A DNA stretch of 64,000 nucleotides from Sulfopaludibacter sp035606355 (GCA_035606355.1 DATNFO010000031.1:153092-217091), one strand, 5' to 3'; positions 27,496-36,963 are shown, counted from the stretch's first letter. Notes: generated by a model from the letters alone, not told the origin. Program-made: numbers and translations.

Positions 27496-27624
27496 CGTAG
27501 CCAAGCTCCAGTAGTAATCCTGCGATGATAGCGCGCGGGGCGTGGGATGACCCATTCAGCCCCTTCACTCTCGTTACAACGGCTTGCTGCGTACACAGAC
27601 GAATCGATCAATGGTTTACCTTAC

Positions 27625-27653
27625 TTGACTCATCCTCGCGAATCGCTTACTAT
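27625..27653 (+). promoter_or_regulatory. Sigma70-like promoter for the Oar-like TonB receptor operon
   Basis: A -35 TTGACT (27625-27630) and a -10 TACTAT (27648-27653) are separated by exactly 17 bases. The expected transcription start is about 27660, giving an 84-base leader before the ATG at 27744. Confidence 0.55.
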
Positions 27654-27659
27654 TCCGCC

Positions 27660-27743
27660 AGTGGTGTAAAGTAGGCGCTTACATTTTGCGCCTCGGGGTG
27701 ACTGGGTAAGTCCGGTGCAAGCCGAGAGGGGAGCTGTCTTCAC
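27660..27743 (+). promoter_or_regulatory. Structured 5' leader of the TonB receptor mRNA (candidate cis-acting RNA)
   Basis: A first hairpin pairs AGGCGC (27673-27678) with GCGCCT (27688-27693). A second helix pairs CTCGG (27692-27696) with CCGAG (27722-27726) and encloses a small GACT/AGTC hairpin (27700-27703 with 27709-27712). The first two helices share two bases, so they may be mutually exclusive. The 3' arm CCGAG touches the ribosome-binding region GAGGGGAG (27726-27733), so folding could gate translation. I cannot match it to a known riboswitch class; a B12 box is not apparent. Confidence 0.35.
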
Positions 27744-30700
27744 ATGCGTCAACCATCGCTACGCTTGTTTCTTCTTCTGTTCGCTTCGCTAGTGATCGCG
27801 CTTACATTCGTGGCGCCTGCCGGCGCGCAGTCGGTGCAAGGGACTGTGAGCGTCACAGTGACCGATCCGGCCGGAGCGGTTATTCCCGCCGCGAAACTGG
27901 AACTGAAGGATGCGGGCACGAACGATCTCAGAACCGGTTTCTCTCAGGAGAGCGGCACTTACCGCTTCGTCGGCCTGAACATCGGGCACTATGTACTCAC
28001 AGTCACAAAGGAAGGCTTCAATAAATCGGTAATCGACCCCGTCGTGGTCGAAGCGGCCCGTAATACCGATGTAAACGTTTCCCTCAAAATCGGAGCCACT
28101 AGTTCGACGGTTGAAGTGAGTGCCAGTGCGCAGCCTGTGTTGGAAACCACATCGAACATGATTGCGAGCACGATCGACCCCCAACAGATCGACAACCTCC
28201 CCATCGCCGGGCGGGACGTCACGGCCTTCTCGCGACTCGCTCCTGGCTATAACGGCACATGGGACGGCGCTCCGGCAGTAGCTCAAGGCAATAACATCGA
28301 TGGCGTCATTTCCAGTTCCAGCCGCATGAAGTTCGGCGGCAATGCGCAGCCCTCCGTGTCCCCTCGCATCGAGAATATCGAAGAGATGACGATCCAGACG
28401 GACCAGTTGGATATGGACCAGGGTTTCGGCGCCTCCGTGATCCAACTCAGCTTCGTCACACGCGGTGGTTCGAATCACTTTCACGGCCGTCTTTACGAAG
28501 ATCTCCGGAATAGGGATTTGAACGCGAACTCCTGGTCGAACAACGGCCGCGGCATCCCCCGCGCTCCCTACATCCTGAACAACTTCGGCGGCTCTTTAGG
28601 CGGCCCGATTTTGAAGAACAAACTGTTCTTCTTCGGCAGCTTCAGCATGTCGAAGCAGCCGGGCAGCATCACAGCGGGGAACAACGTGTTCACCACCGGT
28701 GCGCAGCAAGGCAATTTCAGTTATATCGGGACGGATGGCAGTACGCACACCGTCAACGTGCTGAACCTTGTGGGCGGATTCAATCCGGCACTGCCGCACA
28801 CCATTAACCCGATCATTGCCGCCGAACAGGGTAATATCAACGGCGCACTTACCGGTGGGGTGATCACGCCTACCAGCGATCCGAACCTCAACAGCATTAA
28901 CTGGCTGGTGAACTCGCCGGTTACCAACTACTATCCGGCCGGCCGCCTCGACTATAATCCGACGGACAACCTGCGGTTCCATGCCACCATGAACATGAGC
29001 CAGACCATACAGCCGACGTCCGGCGCACCGCAGTTCCCCGGCCAATATTTTGCCGCCCAGGCAGCGGGATTCAAGTCCATTTACGCAACTTATTCGGTGG
29101 GCGTGGACTGGAATATCAAGCCAACCGTTGTGAATCAATTGAAGTTCGGCTACCTGTACAACCCGGTCTGGAACCCCTTATACACGGGTGCGCCTCTGTG
29201 GCTCACGGGTACAGGCGATGTCAATTGGGCGTTGGGCAGTTCGGGCGTCAGTTTCACGTTACCGATCTCCAACTTTTATCCCAACTTCACGCTATCAGAC
29301 TCGGTGTCCTGGCAAAAGGGCAGGCACCAATTCAAGTTCGGATTCACCGCGTGGCAGGAGCATGACAAATACTGGAATGCTCCGCAGGGCTTCCCGAATT
29401 ATAACTTGGGATTAGTTACGGGCGATCCGGCGCTGGAGCCTTTCACGCTCGCCGCATTCCCCGGCGCGAATACTTCACAACTTACCGAGGCGGAAAACCT
29501 CTACGCTACCCTGGTCGGCCGCATTTCGAGCGTGAACGGCCAATATGGCGTCGATCCGAAGTCCAAGCAGTACATTCAACAACCCGGCAGCGATTTCAAC
29601 CTCAACGAGTTGCTCCGCTCCGGAGGCGTATTTGCGCAGGACTCCTGGCACGTCAACTCGAATCTCACCATCAACCTGGGCCTGCGGTGGGACTTCGTCG
29701 GCGACAATTACGACCTGCAGGGCGCGTATCACAACGCTCAACCGCAGGACATCTATGGTCCTACTCCTGTGGGAATGCTCTTCCGGCCCGGACTGCTGGG
29801 TGGCGATAACGATCCCAACATTACCGCGCGCGCCCACGCATACCACGGATGGTACGTGACTCCGCAACCGCAGGTTGGTCTGGCGTGGCACCCTGATTTC
29901 AAGGACGGTCTTCTCGGCTCAGTGATGGGGAAAACGGTGATCCGCACGGGCTTCTCGCTTCGAAGATACACTGAGCCCCAGCAATACTTCTGGAATCAGG
30001 CCACGAATTACGGCTCCGCCTATTTCCAGCAGTTCTTCCTCAATCCCAATGGCAACACCGGCGTGCAGGGCAGTTTCGCTCCGGGCGCGCTGAATTTGGG
30101 AGATAAGCTGCCGTCATTCGGCTTCGCTCCGAGCGGCTCCTATCAATCCGTCATTCCGCTGGCCCCGTATACGTTCAACCAACTGGACACGATCGGCACC
30201 ATCGTCAATGGCATCAACCCCAATATCAAACAGCCGTATACCATGTCGTGGAACTTCGGCATCCAACGGCAACTCGGTCCGTCGCGCGTATTGGAAGTTC
30301 GTTATAACGGCAACAAATCCGTGCATCAGTGGCTCTCGGGTAATGTCAACGAAGTCAATATCTTCAACGGATTCCTCTCGGATTTCCAGACCGCCCAGAA
30401 CAATCTGAACATCAATAGTGCGCACGGAATCTCCAACTCGTTCGCCAACATGGGGTTCGCCGGCCAAGGCGGCATGCCGATATTCGATGCGGCGTTCGCC
30501 GGTGAGAGGGTCACCAATGGCGCCTTGCAGGACTACAGCAATTCCTCGTTCATCACGAATCTGAAGACCGGACAAGCCGGCCGCATCGCGAATACGCTTT
30601 CCGGTATCAGCGGCACGGCGCCGTACTTCTGCAACATGGTCGGCGCCGCCTTCGCGCCATGCGCCACCAATGCCGGATTCACTGGCAAGGGAGCCGGGTA

Positions 30701-31559
30701 CCCGATCAATTTCTGGCAGGCGAATCCCTACTCGGCCGGAGCTCCGGTGCAGTATATGGATTCCAACGGCTTCTCCGACTACAATGCGCTGCAGGTCGAT
30801 CTCCGGCAGAAGACCTGGCACGGCTTGGAATTCGACGTGAACTACACGTGGAGCCATTCGCTCGGCTTAGCCAGCCCGAACGATTGGCAGGCTGCCAACG
30901 GTGCCATCTACACGCTTCGCGACCTGCAACTGAGTTATGGGCCGACGCTCTATGACCTGCGGCACGTGGTACACGGCTCGGTAACTGCTGAACTGCCGTT
31001 CGGCAAGGGCCGCCACTGGTTAAACCATAATGGCGTCGCCAATCAGATACTGGGCGGCTGGATCGTCGGAGATATTCTGACGTTCCAGACTGGCGCGCCC
31101 ATTCGAATTACGTCCGGCTACCGCACCTTCAACGATTACGGTGATAGCGGAGTGATCCTCAACGGCATCACGGCAGCCGATCTGCAAAACTCCGTCGGCG
31201 TGTACCACGTAGGCGCCGCTCGTGGCGGCTATGTGGACGAGTTCAATCCGAAGTACCTGACGGCGATCGCGGGTGGGACGGCGAATCCAACCTACATCAC
31301 GCCAAACTCCACGCCCGGGACTATCGGGCAGATCTTCTATCTGCACGGCCCGCACCAGACGTTCAACGACACGTCGATTTCCAAGAGCTTCCCGATCACC
31401 GAAAGGGTCCGCTTCGAGTTCCAGTCGGAGTTCTTGAACGTCTTCAACCATCCGACGTTTGGTGCTCCCAACGGAAGCATCCTATCGACCAGCTTCGGCC
31501 ATGGCGGCGTCGCGGTTTCTCCGAGGAACATCGAGTTCCGTGGGAACGTCATCTTCTAA
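27744..31559 (+). CDS. Oar-like TonB-dependent receptor with carboxypeptidase-regulatory N-terminal domain
   Basis: 1,271 residues. A signal peptide ends at GAQS (~residue 30), followed by a CarboxypepD_reg-like beta domain (VSVTVTDPAGAVIPAAKLELKD, GTYRFVGLNIGHYVLTVTKEGF) and a plug-like region (NLPIAGRDVTAFSRLAPGY, EEMTIQTDQLDMDQGFGASVIQL). A very large barrel of over 1,000 residues completes it, ending in a Phe as outer-membrane barrels do. This OmpA/Oar-like receptor family is strongly expanded in Acidobacteria and may import plant polymers or peptides; the ligand is unknown. It starts a co-directional set with a TPR protein, an ASPIC/UnbV protein and a second TPR protein. The leader at 27660-27743 suggests regulated expression. 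Confidence 0.93.
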   Translation: MRQPSLRLFLLLFASLVIALTFVAPAGAQSVQGTVSVTVTDPAGAVIPAAKLELKDAGTNDLRTGFSQESGTYRFVGLNIGHYVLTVTKEGFNKSVIDPVVVEAARNTDVNVSLKIGATSSTVEVSASAQPVLETTSNMIASTIDPQQIDNLPIAGRDVTAFSRLAPGYNGTWDGAPAVAQGNNIDGVISSSSRMKFGGNAQPSVSPRIENIEEMTIQTDQLDMDQGFGASVIQLSFVTRGGSNHFHGRLYEDLRNRDLNANSWSNNGRGIPRAPYILNNFGGSLGGPILKNKLFFFGSFSMSKQPGSITAGNNVFTTGAQQGNFSYIGTDGSTHTVNVLNLVGGFNPALPHTINPIIAAEQGNINGALTGGVITPTSDPNLNSINWLVNSPVTNYYPAGRLDYNPTDNLRFHATMNMSQTIQPTSGAPQFPGQYFAAQAAGFKSIYATYSVGVDWNIKPTVVNQLKFGYLYNPVWNPLYTGAPLWLTGTGDVNWALGSSGVSFTLPISNFYPNFTLSDSVSWQKGRHQFKFGFTAWQEHDKYWNAPQGFPNYNLGLVTGDPALEPFTLAAFPGANTSQLTEAENLYATLVGRISSVNGQYGVDPKSKQYIQQPGSDFNLNELLRSGGVFAQDSWHVNSNLTINLGLRWDFVGDNYDLQGAYHNAQPQDIYGPTPVGMLFRPGLLGGDNDPNITARAHAYHGWYVTPQPQVGLAWHPDFKDGLLGSVMGKTVIRTGFSLRRYTEPQQYFWNQATNYGSAYFQQFFLNPNGNTGVQGSFAPGALNLGDKLPSFGFAPSGSYQSVIPLAPYTFNQLDTIGTIVNGINPNIKQPYTMSWNFGIQRQLGPSRVLEVRYNGNKSVHQWLSGNVNEVNIFNGFLSDFQTAQNNLNINSAHGISNSFANMGFAGQGGMPIFDAAFAGERVTNGALQDYSNSSFITNLKTGQAGRIANTLSGISGTAPYFCNMVGAAFAPCATNAGFTGKGAGYPINFWQANPYSAGAPVQYMDSNGFSDYNALQVDLRQKTWHGLEFDVNYTWSHSLGLASPNDWQAANGAIYTLRDLQLSYGPTLYDLRHVVHGSVTAELPFGKGRHWLNHNGVANQILGGWIVGDILTFQTGAPIRITSGYRTFNDYGDSGVILNGITAADLQNSVGVYHVGAARGGYVDEFNPKYLTAIAGGTANPTYITPNSTPGTIGQIFYLHGPHQTFNDTSISKSFPITERVRFEFQSEFLNVFNHPTFGAPNGSILSTSFGHGGVAVSPRNIEFRGNVIF

Positions 31560-31567
31560 TCTCCGAG

Positions 31568-31602
31568 TGGGGCAGCGGGAATCGCAAATGAACGCTGCCC
31601 CA
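31568..31602. terminator. Perfect 10-bp hairpin between the TonB receptor and the TPR gene
   Basis: Arms at 31568-31577 (TGGGGCAGCG) and 31593-31602 are exact reverse complements with a 15-base loop. It sits eight bases after the receptor stop. There is no T-run, so rather than a full terminator it may partially terminate, or protect the 3' end of the receptor message, letting downstream genes be expressed less. Confidence 0.5.
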
Positions 31603-31622
31603 TGGATACCTGGTAGTACGAT

Positions 31623-32561
31623 GTGGAGATGAGGAGCCACTGGCCAGTCCTTGTGATTGTCTCGGCGGGCGGGTTGCTGTTCGGCCAAACGGCCGGCAAG
31701 CAGGCGCCCGCCGATTCGTCTGCAGTTGCGGAACGCGCTCTGAAACTGGCTGAGGATGGCCGCTGCCAGGAAGCCCTGCCCTTGCTGAATCGTGCCGTGC
31801 CGCGCCTGGCCGATAAGCAACTTCTCCATCGAGCCGCCATGGGCCAGGCGCGCTGCGCCATGGCTCGCGAGGATGCGCAATCTGCCGTCTCCGCGCTCAT
31901 GCTGCTGAAGCGCGAATTCCCCAGCGATCCCGAAGTGCTTTACATCTGCGTGCACTATTTCTCCGAACTCGCTGCGCGGACGTCCCAGGAACTCGCTGCC
32001 AAAGCTCCGTCGTCTTTCCAGGCGCGCCGTCTGGAAGCGGAGGCCTTCGAATCGCATGGAAAGTGGGATGAGGCCGCGGGCATGTATCGCGGCATTCTCA
32101 AACAGAATCCGAAGGAACCTGGAATTCACTATCGTCTGGGCCAGGTTCTCCTCGCCAAGGCCGGCGATTCCGGTCCGACTGACGAAGCGCGGGCCGAGTT
32201 TCAGAAAGAACTGGAGGTGGACCCTCGCAATTCGGCGGTCGAGTTCACGCTGGGTGAATTGGACCGGCATGCCGGCCACCTGGATGACGCCCTGCGTCAC
32301 TTCACCCGTGCCTCCCAGATCGATCCCGAGTTCGCCGAGGCGTACCTCGGGCTCGGCCTTTCGCTGGCCGCTGCCAACCGCTTCGCCGACGCGGTGAAGC
32401 CGTTCGAAACTTACGTCAAGATGCAGCCGGACGACCCCACCGGCCATTATCAGCTCGCGGTGGCCTATGGACGAAGCGGAAACCGCGAAGGCGCGATGCG
32501 CGAAGCCGCAGCCCAAAAGGAGGCGGCCGCGCGGCAACACCCCGGCGGCGCGGGCCATTGA
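31623..32561 (+). CDS. Exported tetratricopeptide-repeat protein
   Basis: 312 residues. A short hydrophobic signal (HWPVLVIVSAGGLLFGQ) is followed by helical TPR units, e.g. residues ~135-290: KWDEAAGMYRGILKQNPKEPGIHY, DDALRHFTRASQIDPEFAEAYLGLG, FADAVKPFETYVKMQPDDPTGHYQLA. TPRs mediate protein-protein contacts. The start is ambiguous: GTG 31623 or ATG 31629, both without good ribosome-binding sites (an SD-like GGAG abuts 31629). Its stop overlaps the ATG of the ASPIC/UnbV gene by one base. It could be a scaffold for the neighbouring outer-membrane receptor or ASPIC protein (inference). Confidence 0.85.
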   Translation: MEMRSHWPVLVIVSAGGLLFGQTAGKQAPADSSAVAERALKLAEDGRCQEALPLLNRAVPRLADKQLLHRAAMGQARCAMAREDAQSAVSALMLLKREFPSDPEVLYICVHYFSELAARTSQELAAKAPSSFQARRLEAEAFESHGKWDEAAGMYRGILKQNPKEPGIHYRLGQVLLAKAGDSGPTDEARAEFQKELEVDPRNSAVEFTLGELDRHAGHLDDALRHFTRASQIDPEFAEAYLGLGLSLAAANRFADAVKPFETYVKMQPDDPTGHYQLAVAYGRSGNREGAMREAAAQKEAAARQHPGGAGH

Positions 32562-34249
32562 TGCCCTCTTTCGGACGCCGCCGGTTTCTACGGTCCATGG
32601 CGGGATGCGCGGGCGGCACGGTCTTGTCCCGGCTTCCATTCGCGCAAAGCGCCGCGCCCTTCTTTGAAGAGGTCCCGCCATCGGCGAGCGGCATTCACTG
32701 GACGCACACCGGCGGGCTGTCGTCCAACATGTACCTGCCGGAAACCATCGGCCCGGGCTGCGCTTTTCTGGACTACGACAACGACGGCTGGATGGACATT
32801 TACCTGGTCAACAGCGGCCCTTGCGATTTCTACACGCCCGGCAAGCCGCTGAGCAACGCCCTCTACCGCAACAACCGCGACGGCACGTTCACTGACGTCA
32901 CGCAGAAGGCTGGTGTGCACGGCAATGCGTACGGCATGGGCGTCGCGGTGGGCGACTACAACGGCGACGGCTTCCCGGACCTGTATGTCACCCAGTATCC
33001 GCACAGCATTCTTTACCGCAACAACGGCGATGGCACATTCACCGACGTGACGGCGAAAGCCGGTGTCTCGGCGCCCGGGTGGAGCAGCAGCGCCGTGTGG
33101 TTCGATTACGACAACGACGGCCGGTTGGATCTCTTCGTGTGCCGCTTCGGCCAATTCGCCAAAGCGACCGCGATCTTCTGCGGCAACCCCGATACCGGCG
33201 CGCACTATTACTGCACTCCGAAGGTGGTCAAGCCTGCCAGTTGCTGGCTGTTCCATAACAACGGCGATGGCACGTTCACAGATGTCAGCCGCCAATCGGG
33301 AATCGCGGCTCTCGAATCGCGCGCCTGGGGCGTGGTGGCGGCGGACATTAATAATGACGGCTGGATGGATCTGTTCGTCAGCAATGACGGGCTCGCGAAT
33401 TTTCTGCTCGCCAACCGCGGCGGCGGGAAGTTTGAAGACGTCGGGTTGGTTGCCGGGGTTGCCTACAACCAGGCAGGTGCGGCACGCTCCGGGATGGGCG
33501 TGGACGCGGTGGATTACAACTCCGACGGGAATACCGATCTCTTCGTGGCCAATATCGATCACGAAGATTACGCCCTCTTTCAAAATCAGGGCAAGGAGGC
33601 ATTCGACGACGTGGCCGCCCACGCGGGCATCGCTTCCGCCACTCACATGCTGAGCGGCTGGGGGCTTAAATTCTTCGATTTCGACAACGATGGCACGCTC
33701 GACCTGGTCATGGCCAACGGCCACCCCGATACCATGGTCAAGACCCACACACCTTCGGTCGACTACCGCATGCCCATGCTGCTCATGCAGGGAACTGGAA
33801 CGGGCTTCAAGAACGTCAGCGGGCAGGCGGGATCGGCCTTCGCGCGGCCGATCGCCGGACGCGGTCTCGCGGTGGGTGATTTCGATAACGACGGCGCACT
33901 GGACATGCTGGTCGCCGTCAACGACGGTGCGCCCATCCTGCTGCGGAACAACGCAGGCCGGCGCAATCACTGGCTGGGCGTGCGGCTGATCGGGCGCAAG
34001 GCCAATATCGATGCGGTCGGCGCCGCGGTGCGGTATCAGGCGGGCGCCCTCAAGCGCACCGTGCTCAAGCCGGGTGGCGGGAGCTTCCTTTCGTCGCACG
34101 ATCCGCGTCTGGTCCTGGGGCTCGGGGCGGCGGAAAAAGTGGACTCGCTGGAGGTGCGCTGGCCCCGGCCGGGCGGCATCGAGCGCTTTGCAAATCTGCC
34201 GGTGGACCGCTACATTACCATCGTGGAGGGACAGGGATCGTGGAAGTAG
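32561..34249 (+). CDS. CRTAC1-type protein with FG-GAP/VCBS propeller and ASPIC/UnbV domain, Tat signal
   Basis: 562 residues from ATG 32561. The N-terminus MPSFGRRRFLRSMAGCAGG is a Tat-type signal. FG-GAP/VCBS repeats with Ca-binding loops recur about every 60 residues (DYDNDGWMDIYLVN, DYNGDGFPDLYVT, DYDNDGRLDLFVC, DINNDGWMDLFVS, DFDNDGTLDLVM, DFDNDGALDMLV), forming an integrin-like propeller. The ASPIC/UnbV domain closes the protein (RRNHWLGVRLIGRKANIDAVGAAVRYQAG, DSLEVRWPRPGG). The family has no proven biochemical role. The start overlaps the TPR gene stop (TGATG) and the stop overlaps the next TPR gene by ten bases, so these three are translationally coupled. Confidence 0.93.
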   Translation: MPSFGRRRFLRSMAGCAGGTVLSRLPFAQSAAPFFEEVPPSASGIHWTHTGGLSSNMYLPETIGPGCAFLDYDNDGWMDIYLVNSGPCDFYTPGKPLSNALYRNNRDGTFTDVTQKAGVHGNAYGMGVAVGDYNGDGFPDLYVTQYPHSILYRNNGDGTFTDVTAKAGVSAPGWSSSAVWFDYDNDGRLDLFVCRFGQFAKATAIFCGNPDTGAHYYCTPKVVKPASCWLFHNNGDGTFTDVSRQSGIAALESRAWGVVAADINNDGWMDLFVSNDGLANFLLANRGGGKFEDVGLVAGVAYNQAGAARSGMGVDAVDYNSDGNTDLFVANIDHEDYALFQNQGKEAFDDVAAHAGIASATHMLSGWGLKFFDFDNDGTLDLVMANGHPDTMVKTHTPSVDYRMPMLLMQGTGTGFKNVSGQAGSAFARPIAGRGLAVGDFDNDGALDMLVAVNDGAPILLRNNAGRRNHWLGVRLIGRKANIDAVGAAVRYQAGALKRTVLKPGGGSFLSSHDPRLVLGLGAAEKVDSLEVRWPRPGGIERFANLPVDRYITIVEGQGSWK

Positions 34250-35292
34250 CGCGGCTGGTCATCGCCGTGATGCTGGGTGTGGCGGCCCTTTCCGCTCAAA
34301 CGCCGGCGGACCCGGATCTCCGCGAGGGCATAGCCCTGACCACGCAGGGGCGGTTTGAGAAGGCCATCCCGCATTTTCTCGCGGCCGAAAGCCGGGGAGT
34401 CGAATCGTTCGCCCTCCGGTTCGACCTGGCGCTCTGCTATGTCGGCGTGCGGCAGTTCCCGGACGCCATCCGCATTTTGTCGGCTCTGCCCCCCGGGCCG
34501 AACACCGCGCAAGTGAAGGACCTGCTGGCGCAAGCGTATGTCGGGGATCGTCAGGCCGACGCCGCGTGGAAAGCGTTTCAGGAAGCAGCATCGCTCGCCC
34601 CGGATCGCGAACGGCTCTACGTTCTGGTGTCGCAGGCTTGCCTTGACGAGGGGCTGACCGACATGGGGCTTCGGGTGGTGGAAACCGGGCTTAAGAAGCT
34701 GCCCGGCTCGGCCCGGCTCCATTTCCAACGCGGCATCTTCGCCGCACAGAATGACGATAACGAAGAGGCCCGCAAAGAATTCGCCGAGGCGCGGAAACTT
34801 GGGCCCGGCTCCGATATCGCGTATATCGCCGAGGCGGAGCAGGCCCTCATCGAAGGGCGCATGACGGATGTCATCCGTTCGACGCGCGCCGGAATCCATG
34901 CGGGTTATGCGCACTATCTCCTGTTGACGATGCTCGGAGAAGCTCTGCTCCGCACCGGCGCAGCCCCTCCCACGCCTGAATTCAGTGAAGCGCAGAACGC
35001 GCTGGAGCAGGCCGTCGCACAGCGGCCGTCGTACTCGAGTTCGCACATTGCTTTGGGCCGCATCTATCTTGCGCTCGGACGGAATTCCGATGCTGTCACC
35101 CAATTGGAGGCGGCTCGCCGCCTCGATCCGCGTAATAAAGCCCTCTACCCTCCGCTGGCCTCGGCCTATCAAAGATTGTCAATGTCCGGAGAGGCGAAGG
35201 CGGCGCTGGCGGCGCTCGCGGCGCTCAATCGCGAGGATGCCGCACGCATCGGCAAGGCCGATGGAGGCCGCGCCGGATATGTGCGCAAGTAG
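34240..35292 (+). CDS. Exported tetratricopeptide-repeat protein
   Basis: 350 residues beginning with GTG at 34240, preceded by GGAGGGACAGGG and overlapping the upstream ASPIC stop by ten bases. A hydrophobic N-terminus (LVIAVMLGVAALSAQ) is followed by TPR helices throughout (LTTQGRFEKAIPHFLAAE, YVGDRQADAAWKAFQEAASL, LGRIYLALGRNSDAVTQLEAARRLDPRNKALYPPLASAY). With the TPR protein at 31623 it flanks the ASPIC/UnbV gene on both sides. It ends three bases before the convergent ASPIC/UnbV gene on the other strand. Confidence 0.87.
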   Translation: MEVARLVIAVMLGVAALSAQTPADPDLREGIALTTQGRFEKAIPHFLAAESRGVESFALRFDLALCYVGVRQFPDAIRILSALPPGPNTAQVKDLLAQAYVGDRQADAAWKAFQEAASLAPDRERLYVLVSQACLDEGLTDMGLRVVETGLKKLPGSARLHFQRGIFAAQNDDNEEARKEFAEARKLGPGSDIAYIAEAEQALIEGRMTDVIRSTRAGIHAGYAHYLLLTMLGEALLRTGAAPPTPEFSEAQNALEQAVAQRPSYSSSHIALGRIYLALGRNSDAVTQLEAARRLDPRNKALYPPLASAYQRLSMSGEAKAALAALAALNREDAARIGKADGGRAGYVRK

Positions 35293-35295
35293 CAA

Positions 35296-36963
35296 CTATT
35301 TCTCCTGAACGGTCAGGATCTGATTGACCGCGACATTGGTCAGCCGGGTTACTGTTCCGCTGGGCCAACGAACTTCCAACGCATCCACCTTGGTCCGGTT
35401 GCCCAGGCCGAAGTGCACACGCGGATCCTGTGCCGATTGATAGCTCATGCCGCCCATCCGCTGTGCGGTTGCCGTCCAGGATCCCGAAGTCAATTTGAGC
35501 CGCGCCCCGACGCCGTCCCGATTCGAACGCGTTCCAACCAGCAGAATCTCGAGCCAGTGATTGGTGTTGCCGCCGTCGTTGCGCAGCAACTGTGGTGCGC
35601 CGCCGTTGTTGCTCACCAGGATGTCTACGTCGCCGTCGTTATCATAGTCGCCGGCCGCCAGTCCGCGGCCCACCGTCGGAGTTTGAACATCCTGGCCCAA
35701 TTGCCGGCTTGCGTCGGCGAAGATGCCCTTTCCCGTGTTTCGAAATACCAGCTTCGGCTCGGCCCAACTGACCCCCGCGTGGTAGCGGCCGATGTTGTCG
35801 AGCACATGGCCGGCGGCGATAAAGATGTCCGGCCAGCCGTCGTTGTCGAAATCCAGGAAGTTGACGCCGAATCCGCTGAACTGGAAGGTGGCGTAAGCCA
35901 GTTTGGCCGCGGACGTGGCGTCTTCGAACATGCCGCCGGCGAGACCGCGATAGAAGCGCGTCTGCTGCTGATCCAGGTGAGTGATGATGAGGTCCTGCCG
36001 GCCGCTGCCGCTCGCGTCGGCAGCAGCGACGCCCATCCCGGCTTCGGTAGTTCCGTCTTCGCCCACCGCCACTCCGGCCTCGTAAGCCGATTCGGTGAAC
36101 GTGCCGTCGCCATTGTTATGAAAAAACGTGTTGGCCCGGCCGTCATTGGCGATCAGGATGTCCTGCCGCCCGTCGCCGCTGGAATCGAAGGTGACGATTC
36201 CCAGCCCGTTGGATGGGCTCTTCCCCAAGCCGGATGCCTTCGAGACGTCTGTGAAGGTGCCGTCCCCGTTATTGTGGTACAGCGTGGGCGCCGTGCCGTG
36301 ATAGTCGTCGGGATGGCAGTAGCTGCGGAGGCCCGGTCCGCGGCCGCCGCAGTAGAAATTGCGCTCCGGGGACCAATCGACGTAGTTGGCAATGGCCAGG
36401 TCGAGGCGGCCGTCGTTGTCGAAATCGAACCACGCCGCGCTGGACGCCCACCGTCCGGAATTGGCGACTCCCGCGCGCGACGTAACATCGGTGAACGTGC
36501 CGTCTCCGTTGTTGTGGTAGAGAATGGAGCGGCCGTAGCCCAGCACCATCAGGTCCGGATAGCCGTCGTTGTCGTAATCGCCGACCGCCACTCCCATGCC
36601 GAACAGGCCCTCCGCGCCCACGTGGGCGGATGCTGTGACATCGGTGAACGTGCCGTCGCCGTTGTTCCGGTAGAGCGCGCTGTGCAGGGGCTTGGATGGC
36701 TGAAACGCCGCGGTCTGCGCGCTGTTGACAAGGTACAGATCGAGTAGCCCGTCGCGATTGAAATCGATCCAGCCGCATCCGGCGCCCATGGTCTCGATCA
36801 GGAATTTCTCGGTCGAGGCGGCGTTCTCGTGCCGGAAGTGGATGCCGGCCTGCCGCGTGACGTCTACGAATCGGGGAAGGGCGTCCACCGGACCGCCCAA
36901 CAGGGCAGTCACCGCCAGAGCCACGGCGGCAAACGCGACAATGTGCGGCGCGCGCAAACGCAT
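35296..36963 (-). CDS. CRTAC1-type FG-GAP/ASPIC-UnbV protein with Sec signal
   Basis: 555 residues. An uncleaved or Sec-type hydrophobic N-terminus (HIVAFAAVALAVTALLGGPVDA) precedes FG-GAP repeats (DFNRDGLLDLYLVN, DYDNDGYPDLMVLG, DFDNDGRLDLAIAN, DYDNDGDVDILVSN) and an ASPIC/UnbV end (TNHWLEILLVGTRSNRDGVGARLKL, DALEVRWPSGTVTRL). It is monocistronic on the minus strand, convergent with the TPR gene at 34240-35292 and divergent from the barrel gene at 37136. Unlike the Tat-type paralogues at 32561 and 40371 it lacks twin arginines, so paralogues here use different export routes. Confidence 0.92.
   Translation of the reverse strand: MRLRAPHIVAFAAVALAVTALLGGPVDALPRFVDVTRQAGIHFRHENAASTEKFLIETMGAGCGWIDFNRDGLLDLYLVNSAQTAAFQPSKPLHSALYRNNGDGTFTDVTASAHVGAEGLFGMGVAVGDYDNDGYPDLMVLGYGRSILYHNNGDGTFTDVTSRAGVANSGRWASSAAWFDFDNDGRLDLAIANYVDWSPERNFYCGGRGPGLRSYCHPDDYHGTAPTLYHNNGDGTFTDVSKASGLGKSPSNGLGIVTFDSSGDGRQDILIANDGRANTFFHNNGDGTFTESAYEAGVAVGEDGTTEAGMGVAAADASGSGRQDLIITHLDQQQTRFYRGLAGGMFEDATSAAKLAYATFQFSGFGVNFLDFDNDGWPDIFIAAGHVLDNIGRYHAGVSWAEPKLVFRNTGKGIFADASRQLGQDVQTPTVGRGLAAGDYDNDGDVDILVSNNGGAPQLLRNDGGNTNHWLEILLVGTRSNRDGVGARLKLTSGSWTATAQRMGGMSYQSAQDPRVHFGLGNRTKVDALEVRWPSGTVTRLTNVAVNQILTVQEK

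Noticed and set aside
27660..27743. Cobalamin riboswitch before the TonB receptor
   Set aside because: The leader is too short and lacks the core B12-box arrangement, so it is kept only as an unclassified structured leader.
35413..36747. 444-codon plus-strand frame opposite the ASPIC/UnbV gene
   Set aside because: It is a shadow of the repetitive Asp-rich gene on the minus strand (Val/Ala/Ile-rich antisense of DxDNDG repeats).
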